Position numbers and translations under genes: made by a program. This document shows positions 1 to 5,188 of a stretch of 8,298 nt of DNA, one piece after another. Within the stretch, counting starts at the first letter, position 1; the number at the start of each line of letters is the position of its first letter. The notes under the pieces were generated by a model, which saw only the letters and a program-made list of their open reading frames with translations, did no database searches and was not told the origin of the DNA. The stretch is taken from NCBI GenBank assembly GCA_027322375.1, contig DAHVRS010000055.1:1-8298 (forward strand), in the 5' to 3' direction. The DNA comes from Brachybacterium sp. Its GTDB lineage: Bacteria > Actinomycetota > Actinomycetes > Actinomycetales > Dermabacteraceae.

Positions 1-418
1 GCTCCGCGACGATGCGGGAGCGCACGTCGCGCACGTCGGTGGCGCACTCGGCCATGTAGCCGCCGAGGCCCTCGAGCATGGTGGCGACCTGGTCGCCGGC
101 CTCCCACACGGCCCGCTCCGGGGTCTTCCCGCCGGAAAGCACGAGGCCCTTAGCGGTCTGGGTGAGGGACGGGTCCGCAGCCATCTGCGCGGTGGCCTCG
201 AGGATCTTCTTCCCGTCGCCGCTCGCGCGCTCTGCGAGGCGGGTGAGGGTCGCCTGGACCTCAGCGGCCGCGGCAGGGATGCGCTCCGCTTCAGCGGCGG
301 CGTCCGCCCCCTCGGCGAGCTTGTCCCCCGCGGGCGGCTCCGCGACCGGCGGGGCCATCGTGCGGATGGTGCCGATCACCCGTCCCGGGCTCACTGCCAC
401 ACCTGTGTACTGCGCCAT
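1..418 (-). CDS. ptsI: PTS Enzyme I (phosphoenolpyruvate-protein phosphotransferase), N-terminal part
   Basis: Enzyme I takes phosphate from phosphoenolpyruvate and passes it to HPr, the first cytoplasmic step of sugar uptake by the phosphotransferase system. Only the first 139 residues are present; the gene leaves the window at the left edge in mid-codon. Seen: an N-terminal V-x-V-S-P-G-R-V-I-G strand like the family's S-P-G-x-A-x-G start, then a helical region containing KILEA...ADPSL and ending YMAECATDVRDVRSRIV. That last stretch matches the family's Y-x-x-E-R-A-x-D-V-R-D-x-x-x-R signature in the HPr-binding N-terminal domain. The active-site His and the PEP-binding barrel lie outside the window. 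The ATG at 416-418 is preceded by GAGGAG (428-433 on the plus strand) with 9 nt spacing, which fixes the start. It diverges from the DUF1684 gene, with 199 bp between them. Identification rests on remembered family motifs. Confidence 0.9.
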   Translation of the reverse strand, partial: MAQYTGVAVSPGRVIGTIRTMAPPVAEPPAGDKLAEGADAAAEAERIPAAAAEVQATLTRLAERASGDGKKILEATAQMAADPSLTQTAKGLVLSGGKTPERAVWEAGDQVATMLEGLGGYMAECATDVRDVRSRIVAE

Positions 419-617
419 CGTCGTCAACTCCTCGAACAGTCCGCTGGTCGTCGTGGCGTCATGGTACGCGGCGGCGCGCGCGGTGGCCTGGGCGGACGGC
501 CCCTGCGCGGGCGGCTGTGGCCCACCTCGCGTCCGTGACCGGGGATGACACGGTCCTCGACCTCCGGGGCCCTTCGGAGGAGACTTCTTCGCACCTGATC
601 CGACCCGAGGAGCCCGT
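419..617. promoter_or_regulatory. Divergent intergenic region between ptsI and the DUF1684 gene
   Basis: This gap must hold the start signals of two divergent genes. Ribosome binding sites are clear on both sides: GAGGAG for ptsI (428-433, minus sense) and GAGGAG for the DUF1684 gene (607-612, 5 nt from its ATG). Two inverted repeats lie nearer the DUF1684 side: CCGTG/CACGG (533-537 and 549-553) and CCTCCG/CGGAGG (561-566 and 575-580, 8-nt loop). The second could form a 6-bp hairpin in the 5' leader of the DUF1684 mRNA. I found no good -35/-10 pair. TACCAT on the minus strand (462-467) is a weak -10 candidate for ptsI. No small gene with its own ribosome binding site is visible. Confidence 0.4.
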
Positions 618-1424
618 ATGAGCACCACCGCCCCCACCGTCCCCGCCGCGCTGCAGGAGTGGCGCGCCCGCCGCGAGGAGGCCCTCGCCGCGCCCCACGG
701 CGTGCTCGCCCAGGTGGGTCTGCACTGGATCCTGGCCGACGGCGCCTCGCATCGCCCGGACGGGGTGCCCGGCACCTGGCGCCGCACCGCAGAGGGCCTC
801 ACGGTGACCTGGGAGAGCGAGGAGCTCACGCTGCTCACGGAGGATCCGGCCGCGGTCCAGGTGGAGCGCACCGGCGAGACCAGCACGGTGCGGGTGCTGC
901 CGGGCGGCGATGTGCGCCTGGTGAGCTTCGGCGACGATGTGCAGGTGGATGTGATCCCGCGCGGGGACCGGATCGGGCTGCGAGTGCTGGATCCGCAGGC
1001 CCCGCGCCGCACCGGCTTCGAGGGCGTGCCCGTCTTCCCCTACGACCCGGACGCGGTGCTGCGCGGCACCTTCACCCCGCGGGCCGCGGAGGTGGAGGTC
1101 GGCTCGGTCCTGCCGTGGCTGACCTCGACCCTTCCCTCCCCCGGCGTGGTCACGCTGGACGTCGACGGGGAGGCGGTGGAGCTCGTGGTGACGGGCCGCT
1201 CCACCCTGATCGTCACCGATGAGACCTCCGGCGCCGAGAGCGCGGACTGGCGCCAGGTGGAGGCACGGATCGACGGGGAGTCCGTGGAGGTGGACCTCAA
1301 TCGGGCCCTGAACTTCCCCTCAGCGTTCAGCGTCTGGGCCACCTGCCCGCGCCCGCCGGCAGGGAACCATCTGCCGCTCGCCGTGCGCGCCGGGGAGCGG
1401 CGCGTGGAGCCCACGGCGCGCTGA
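618..1424 (+). CDS. DUF1684 domain protein (268 aa)
   Basis: The protein belongs to the DUF1684 family, whose biochemical role I do not know. Seen: an N-terminal W-x-x-R-R-E-E-A-L-x-x-P-H-G segment (residues 15-28) followed by GLHWI (34-38), then a beta-rich middle part, and a C-terminal signature VEVDLNRALNFPSAFSVWATCP (223-244) followed by N-H-L-P-L-A-V-R-A-G-E (250-260). The last block is the best family marker. From memory, relatives usually read N-P-P-C-A-F there; this copy has N-F-P-S-A-F, so a commonly conserved Cys is Ser. There is no signal peptide or membrane segment, so it should be cytoplasmic. The ATG is preceded by GAGGAG with 5 nt spacing. The gene converges on tRNA-Ser with only 12 bp between its stop and the mature tRNA end. 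Family assignment is fairly sure; function is not assigned. Confidence 0.85.
   Translation: MSTTAPTVPAALQEWRARREEALAAPHGVLAQVGLHWILADGASHRPDGVPGTWRRTAEGLTVTWESEELTLLTEDPAAVQVERTGETSTVRVLPGGDVRLVSFGDDVQVDVIPRGDRIGLRVLDPQAPRRTGFEGVPVFPYDPDAVLRGTFTPRAAEVEVGSVLPWLTSTLPSPGVVTLDVDGEAVELVVTGRSTLIVTDETSGAESADWRQVEARIDGESVEVDLNRALNFPSAFSVWATCPRPPAGNHLPLAVRAGERRVEPTAR
1386..1404. terminator. GC-rich hairpin at the DUF1684 / tRNA-Ser convergence
   Basis: CGCGCCG (1386-1392) and CGGCGCG (1398-1404) form a perfect 7-bp stem with a 5-nt loop, extendable by G-U pairs. It lies in the last codons of the DUF1684 gene, and about 32 nt beyond the tRNA end when read on the minus strand, so it could slow transcription from both sides. 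It has no U-tract, so a terminator role is inference only. Confidence 0.3.
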
Positions 1425-1436
1425 GCAGGCCATCGG

Positions 1437-1524
1437 CGGAGGGTGCGGGATTCGAACCCGCGGTACAGGGTCACTGCACAATGGTTTTCAAGACCATCTC
1501 ATTCGGCCGCTCTGACAACCCTCC
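1437..1524 (-). tRNA. tRNA-Ser, anticodon UGA
   Basis: This class II tRNA reads UCA serine codons. Seen on the minus strand: a 7-bp acceptor stem GGAGGGT/ACCCTCC (1518-1524 with 1438-1444) and a G discriminator base at 1437, as usual for tRNA-Ser. The anticodon stem ATGGT/ACCAT encloses the loop CTTGAAA, with anticodon TGA at 1490-1488. The long variable arm is GTGCAG/CTGTAC with one G-U pair, and the T arm is GCGGG-TTCGAAT-CCCGC. The 3' CCA is not encoded: the DNA after the discriminator reads CCG, so CCA must be added by nucleotidyltransferase. The gene lies 38 bp downstream of the lipoprotein gene on the same strand. A TAGACT box at 1548-1553 (minus sense) is a plausible -10 about 23 nt upstream of the mature 5' end, though I see no matching -35. 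Confidence 0.97.
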
Positions 1525-1526
1525 TC

Positions 1527-1540
1527 GTGCCCGGAGGCAC
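1527..1540 (-). terminator. Short hairpin with UCCG tetraloop between lipoprotein gene and tRNA-Ser
   Basis: Read on the minus strand, GTGCC-TCCG-GGCAC forms a 5-bp stem closed by C-G around a UCCG loop, a member of the very stable UNCG tetraloop class. It sits 22 nt after the lipoprotein stop codon and 2 nt before the mature tRNA 5' end. There is no U-tract. It may weakly terminate or protect the lipoprotein mRNA, or mark a processing point upstream of the tRNA. The role is inferred from position and structure only. Confidence 0.3.
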
Positions 1541-1547
1541 CCCCGGG

Positions 1548-1553
1548 AGTCTA
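1548..1553 (-). promoter_or_regulatory. Candidate -10 box for tRNA-Ser
   Basis: TAGACT on the minus strand fits the TANNNT pattern seen in many actinobacterial housekeeping promoters, and it is 23 nt upstream of the mature tRNA 5' end. No recognisable -35 box lies 16-19 nt further upstream. The tRNA could equally be read through from the lipoprotein gene. Confidence 0.3.
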
Positions 1554-1562
1554 GCGCCGCGC

Positions 1563-2120
1563 TCAGGCCGCGCCGGACTCGACCGCGAACTGGTCAGCGA
1601 ACGTCACGGTGTCCTCGAGGCTGATCTCCGAGGGGATCGCGGTCACGGTGATCACGCCGTCCTCGGTGCGCAGGTAGCAGACGATCGAGGTGCCCGCCTC
1701 GTTCGTCCCGCAGCTGCCGGTCCCGGCGGGCGTGTTGTCCGTCGCGATCTCCTCGACCAGGGTCTCGTAGTCAGTGGAGAGCACCGTGGAGTCCACGCCG
1801 ATGAGGATGCTCTCCTCGGCATGGGAGTACATGTGGGCGGGGCCGCTGCCGTCCTGCAGCGAGAACTCGCCGACCTGCTGCGGCGGGTCCGTCACCGCCC
1901 CGGCGGGGATCACGGCGTCCTCGGCGAGGGTCTCGGCGTCGGCCGACGGCTCCTCTGCGGGCTCCTCCGCGTACTCGTCGGTGCCCCCGTCGGAGGGTTC
2001 CGGAGAGTCTGCGACGGGCGCGGGCTCCGGCGCGGGAGCGTCCTCGCTCGCGCTCGTGCACGCCGCGAGCGGCACAGCCGTCAGGGCGAGGGCGGACAGG
2101 AGCAGCGCGGTCTTGCGCAT
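1563..2120 (-). CDS. Small secreted lipoprotein of unknown function (185 aa)
   Basis: This protein should be exported and anchored to the outer face of the membrane by a lipid on Cys21. Seen: a basic start MRK, a hydrophobic stretch at residues 5-18 and the lipobox L-A-A-C (18-21). A long acidic, Pro/Ala/Glu-rich linker follows (about 22-70), then a compact domain of about 110 residues. C137 and C148 could form a disulfide outside the cell. I do not recognise the domain. An in-frame TTG exists 12 nt upstream (2130-2132), but its only Shine-Dalgarno, GGAGG at 2133-2137, abuts it directly. The ATG at 2118-2120 sits 12 nt from GGAGG and gives a normal signal peptide, so I prefer it. The gene diverges from the acrylyl-CoA reductase gene. 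Lipoprotein status is well supported; function is unknown. Confidence 0.88.
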   Translation of the reverse strand: MRKTALLLSALALTAVPLAACTSASEDAPAPEPAPVADSPEPSDGGTDEYAEEPAEEPSADAETLAEDAVIPAGAVTDPPQQVGEFSLQDGSGPAHMYSHAEESILIGVDSTVLSTDYETLVEEIATDNTPAGTGSCGTNEAGTSIVCYLRTEDGVITVTAIPSEISLEDTVTFADQFAVESGAA

Positions 2121-2137
2121 AGGGATGGTCAACCTCC

Positions 2138-2263
2138 ATCAGGTGAGAACCGTCGCCAGCACCATACGCCGCTCACCAGGACACCTGCCCGTCGTCTCGG
2201 TAGGAGGGACCCCCGGGTCGATACGCTGAGCTCCCCGACCGGCGAGAGACCCGAGGAGCTCCG
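2138..2263. promoter_or_regulatory. Divergent intergenic region between lipoprotein and acuI-like genes
   Basis: The gap holds start signals for both directions. TATGGT on the minus strand (2161-2166) is a weak -10 candidate for the lipoprotein gene. On the plus strand, TACGCT (2222-2227) is a TANNNT candidate, but with no clear -35. GACCC-CC-GGGTC (2208-2219) is a perfect dyad. GAGCTCC (2228-2234) is complementary to GGAGCTC (2255-2261), which overlaps the reductase's ribosome binding site GAGGAG (2253-2258, 5 nt from the ATG). None of these is proven to be regulatory. Confidence 0.35.
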
Positions 2264-3241
2264 ATGCGCGCGATCCTGATCGAGTCCGAAGGCGCTGCCC
2301 CGCGCCTGGTGGAGGACGCCGAGGAGTCCCTGCTGGACGGCGCGGTCGCGCTCGACGTCCAGTGCTCCTCCCTGAACTACAAGGACGCGATGGCGCTGGC
2401 CGGGCGCGGCATCGTCCGCACCTACCCGCTGATCCCGGGCATCGACCTGGTCGGCACGGTGACCGACTCCGCCGATGCTGCGTTCTCCCCCGGCGATCAG
2501 GTGGTCCTCACCGGCGACGGGATCGGCGAACTGCGCCACGGCGGCCTCGCGACCCGCGCCCGCGTCCGCCCCGACGCGCTCGTGCACCTACCCGCCTCCC
2601 TCACCGCTCAGCGCGCCGCCGCGATCGGCACCGCCGGGTTCACCGCGATGCTCGCCGTGCTGCGCCTCGAGGACGCCGGCCTCACTCCGGCCGACGGGGA
2701 TGTGCTGGTCACGGGCGCTTCGGGCGGCGCCGGCGCGATCTCGATCGCCCTGCTCGCCGGGCGCGGCCACCGCGTGATCGCCTCGACCGGCCGTGCGGAG
2801 GAGAACGGAGACTTCCTGCGCTCCCTCGGCGCGGCGGAGCTGCTGGACCGGCGCGAGCTCTCCGAGGAGGTGGGCCGTCCCCTGCAGCATCAGCGCTTCG
2901 CCGCCGCGGTCGACGGAGTCGGTGGAACCACGCTCGCGAACACCCTCGCGCAGACGGTGCACGGCGGGACGGTCGCCGCCTTCGGCCTCGCCCAGAGCCC
3001 GGACCTGCCTGCGACGGTGATGCCGTTCATCCTGCGCGGCGTCACCCTCGCCGGGATCACCTCCGTGATCTGCCCGCGCCCACTGCGCGAGCGCGCCTGG
3101 GCGGCGCTCGCGCAGGAGCTCGATCCCGCACTGCTCGACTCGCTCACCACCACCATCGGCCTCGCCGAGGCGCTCCCCCTCGCCGAGCAGATCCTCGCCG
3201 GGCGCGTACGTGGCCGGACCGTCGTCGAGGTGGGACGATGA
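2264..3241 (+). CDS. acuI: YhdH/AcuI-type NADPH-dependent acrylyl-CoA reductase (MDR family, 325 aa)
   Basis: This medium-chain reductase probably reduces acrylyl-CoA, a toxic electrophile, to propionyl-CoA with NADPH in the cytoplasm. The reaction is known for YhdH/AcuI members and is inferred here by similarity. Motifs seen in family order: SSLNYKDA (35-42), IPGIDLVG (57-64), the GroES-like domain running to about 110, IGTAGFTAML (121-130), a nucleotide-binding V-T-G-A-S-G-G-A-G (149-157), T-V-M-P-F-I-L-R-G-V (251-260) and a C-terminal GRT. Its 325 residues match the roughly 324 of E. coli YhdH and align along the whole length from memory. No zinc-ligand set is apparent, as expected for this branch. 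The ATG has GAGGAG 5 nt upstream. The stop overlaps the start of the next reductase gene in ATGA. Family is sure; the exact substrate is not tested. Confidence 0.88.
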   Translation: MRAILIESEGAAPRLVEDAEESLLDGAVALDVQCSSLNYKDAMALAGRGIVRTYPLIPGIDLVGTVTDSADAAFSPGDQVVLTGDGIGELRHGGLATRARVRPDALVHLPASLTAQRAAAIGTAGFTAMLAVLRLEDAGLTPADGDVLVTGASGGAGAISIALLAGRGHRVIASTGRAEENGDFLRSLGAAELLDRRELSEEVGRPLQHQRFAAAVDGVGGTTLANTLAQTVHGGTVAAFGLAQSPDLPATVMPFILRGVTLAGITSVICPRPLRERAWAALAQELDPALLDSLTTTIGLAEALPLAEQILAGRVRGRTVVEVGR

Positions 3242-4221
3242 CCCACATGCGCGCGATCACTGTGACCGAGGCAGGCGAGCTGCAGCTCGCCGAGCTGCCC
3301 GAACCTGTCCCCGGCCCCGGCGAGGTGCTCGTCGACGTGGTCGCCGCGGGCGTGAACCGCGCCGATCTCGCGCAGGCCGCTGGCCAGTACCCGCCGCCGC
3401 CCGGCGCCTCGCCCCTGCTGGGCCTGGAGGTCTCCGGACGCCGGCGCGACACGGGCGAGGAGGTCGTGGCCCTGCTCGCGGGCGGTGGCTACGCGGAGGT
3501 CGTCGCCGTGCCGGAGGCGCAGCTGCTGCCCGCCCCCGAAGGTCTCTCCCTCGTGGAGGCCGCGGGCGTGGTCGAGACCGCGGCGACGGTCGTGTCGAAC
3601 CTGATCCTCGAGGCGGGGATGCGGGAGGGCGAGACCATCCTGATCCACGGCGGCACCGGCGGGATCGGCACCATGGCGATCCAGGTCGCGACGCACATGG
3701 AGGCGCGTGTGCTCACCACCGTCGGCTCCGATGAGGCGCTGCCGGTCGTCGCCCGACTCGGCGCGGCCCATGCCTGGAACCGGCGCATCGTCGACCTGCC
3801 CGCCGCGGTGCGGGAGGTGGGCGGCGCGGACGTGATCCTCGACGTGATCGGCGGCTCCGCCCTCGCGGACAATGTCGCGATGCTCAACGAGGGCGGGCGC
3901 CTCGCGATCATCGGCACACTCGGCGGAGCGCGCGGCGAGTTGCCGATCGGGCAGCTCATGGGCAAGCGGGCCCGGGTCATCGGGTCGACGCTGCGTTCCC
4001 GTCCGGTGGACAACAAAGCAGCGATCCTCGAGGCGACCCGCTATATCGTCTGGCCGATGCTCGCCTCCGGGGAGCTGCAGGTCCCGGTCCACGAGCGGCT
4101 CCCGCTGGCCGAGGCCGCCCGCGCCCACGCGATCCTGCGCGAGGGCGGTCACCTCGGCAAGGTGATCCTCGAGGTCGAGGCTCGCACCGACAGCGCCCGG
4201 CGGGGCCGCCGGCGCCGCTGA
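3238..4221 (+). CDS. PIG3-family NAD(P)H quinone oxidoreductase (MDR family, 327 aa)
   Basis: PIG3-like enzymes are zinc-free medium-chain reductases that use NAD(P)H to reduce quinones and related electrophiles in the cytoplasm. Seen: G-V-N-R-A-D-L (38-44), the family-diagnostic YPPPPGASPLLGLEVSG (51-67), LPAPEGLSLVEAAGVVET (97-114), the nucleotide-binding I-H-G-G-T-G-G-I-G-T (136-145), KRARVIGSTLRSR (243-255), V-W-P-M-L (271-275) and GGHLGKVIL (303-311). The protein ends in an unusual basic tail, SARRGRRRR (319-327), past the normal family end. The ATG at 3238 overlaps the previous stop (ATGA) and has GAGG 7 nt upstream. A second in-frame ATG at 3247 is 16 nt from that site, so it is less likely. 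The same frame stays open far upstream, but that part has no domain and is only the antiphase of acuI. The overlap implies translational coupling. Confidence 0.9.
   Translation: MTHMRAITVTEAGELQLAELPEPVPGPGEVLVDVVAAGVNRADLAQAAGQYPPPPGASPLLGLEVSGRRRDTGEEVVALLAGGGYAEVVAVPEAQLLPAPEGLSLVEAAGVVETAATVVSNLILEAGMREGETILIHGGTGGIGTMAIQVATHMEARVLTTVGSDEALPVVARLGAAHAWNRRIVDLPAAVREVGGADVILDVIGGSALADNVAMLNEGGRLAIIGTLGGARGELPIGQLMGKRARVIGSTLRSRPVDNKAAILEATRYIVWPMLASGELQVPVHERLPLAEAARAHAILREGGHLGKVILEVEARTDSARRGRRRR
4197..4212. terminator. GC-rich hairpin at the quinone reductase / HAD gene convergence
   Basis: CCGGCGG (4197-4203) and CCGCCGG (4206-4212) are perfect complements. With a workable 4-nt loop this gives a 6-bp all-GC stem. 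It encodes part of the Arg-rich tail of the quinone reductase and lies 16 nt past the HAD stop codon on the minus strand, so it could act on both transcripts. Only 7 bp separate the two stop codons. There is no U-tract, so the role is inferred. Confidence 0.3.
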
Positions 4222-4228
4222 GCTCAGC

Positions 4229-5103
4229 TCAGGTGCGCAGCCCTTCCAGCACGAGCACGGTCCCGTCCTCGTAGATCGAGGCGGTGACCACGTCCGCGAC
4301 GTCCTTCACGCCCTGCGGCGCCTGCCCCATCGCAACACCCACCCCGGCCCAGCCGAGCATCTCGATGTCGTTGAAGCCATCGCCGACTGCGACCGTCGCC
4401 TCCGGCTCGATGCCGAGCGTCTCGCGGACCGCCTCGAGGGCGCTACCTTCGAGATGCCGGGCGCGGCCATGTCCAGCCAGGCCGTCCAGCCGATCGAGTA
4501 CTCGACGCCGTGCACGCCGGAGTCGGCGATGACCTTCGAGAACTCCTGCGGGGACAGGTCCGGGACGTGCACCACCACGCGCACTGCTTCAAGATCCAGG
4601 AGGTCATCGAGATCGCTATCGATCGCCTCGACCCCGAAGCTCGCGTCCTGGAAGCCCTGGGTCGCACGGAAGGCGCCGTCGGCCATCTCGACCGCGTAGT
4701 GGGCATCCGGGGCGACATCGCGCAGGGTGCGCAGCGCGTGCCCGGGGCGGAACACGCGGGTGTCGATGATGCGGTGGCCCCCGTCGGCCTCCGGATCCAT
4801 CTGGACGGTGACCGCGCCGTTGGAGCACACGGCGTAGCCGCGCGTGATCCCGGCCGCCTCGACGACAGGGAGGGTCGCGCCGAGGGAGCGGCCGGTCGCG
4901 ATGACGACGGTGTGCTCGGCGGCGGCAGCTCGCAGCGCCTCCTGCATCGGCGCGGACATGCGGCCGTCATGGTCGACGAGCGTCCCGTCGACGTCGAGGC
5001 CGATCAGCAGGCTCTTCCCGCGCAGGCCCGTGAGATGCTCGGCGAGCGCGTCACGGGTGGGGGCGAGGTCGGCGGGGGCGGTGTAGGTGCTCATACCGGG
5101 CAT
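4229..5103 (-). pseudogene. HAD-IIB (Cof-like) hydrolase gene broken by a single-base frameshift
   Basis: Intact relatives are cytoplasmic phosphatases acting on sugar phosphates, cofactors or similar small molecules. The first frame carries motif I, L-D-V-D-G-T (36-41, nucleophile D37), motif II A-T-G-R (69-72) and a Cof-type cap domain up to I-S-K, where K219 is the motif III lysine. After codon 219 (4447-4449) this frame turns into an Arg/Ser-rich run that stops at 4306. One extra base there restores G-S-A-L-E-A-V followed by VGDGFNDIEML (motif IV) and A-G-V-G-V-A-M, then a stop at 4229-4231. The rebuilt protein would be 291 residues, a normal size. The ATG at 5101-5103 has GGAG 8 nt upstream; an alternative ATG is at 5092-5094. 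The gene lies 85 bp downstream of serS on the same strand. Either a recent mutation or a sequence error would explain it; no slippery heptamer is seen. Confidence 0.87.
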
Positions 5104-5188
5104 GGTGGCATCTCCGGACGACCCCCGGGTGAACCGACGGTGACGGAGCGCGTCGCGGAGACGGCGGAAGGGTGCGAGGGCCCGCATC
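5104..5188 (-). other. 85-bp gap between serS and the HAD gene
   Basis: The two genes point the same way and may share a transcript. The gap could be translated in the HAD frame from an ATG at 5185-5187, giving a basic N-terminal extension, but no ribosome binding site precedes that ATG because it falls inside the end of serS. The HAD ribosome binding site GGAG (5112-5115 on the plus strand) and an ACCCCCGGG word (5121-5129) are here. I see no convincing terminator. Confidence 0.4.

Noticed and set aside
2121..2132. TTG start for the lipoprotein, adding four residues
   Set aside because: Its only Shine-Dalgarno sequence directly touches the TTG with no spacing, while the downstream ATG gives a standard signal peptide.
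2362..3237. Long upstream extension of the PIG3-type reductase, as if a fusion protein
   Set aside because: The frame is open only because it is out of phase with the GC-rich acuI-like gene. Its translation is Arg/Pro-rich with no domain, and ATG 3238 has a ribosome binding site and the family's N-terminus.
2890..4152. Long minus-strand open frame opposite the reductase pair
   Set aside because: Low-complexity His/Arg/Asp/Gly-rich translation typical of antisense frames in high-GC DNA; both reductases on the plus strand are well supported.
4440..4455. Programmed ribosomal frameshift in the HAD gene
   Set aside because: The site (minus strand TCG AAG GTA GCG) has no slippery heptamer, the -1 re-pairing would be poor, and the family is normally encoded in one frame. 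A base deletion or sequence error is simpler.
5103..5187. N-terminally extended HAD protein starting at 5187
   Set aside because: The ATG is against the serS stop with no ribosome binding site of its own, and the extra residues are an Arg-rich run not seen in the family; ATG 5103 has GGAG at 8 nt.
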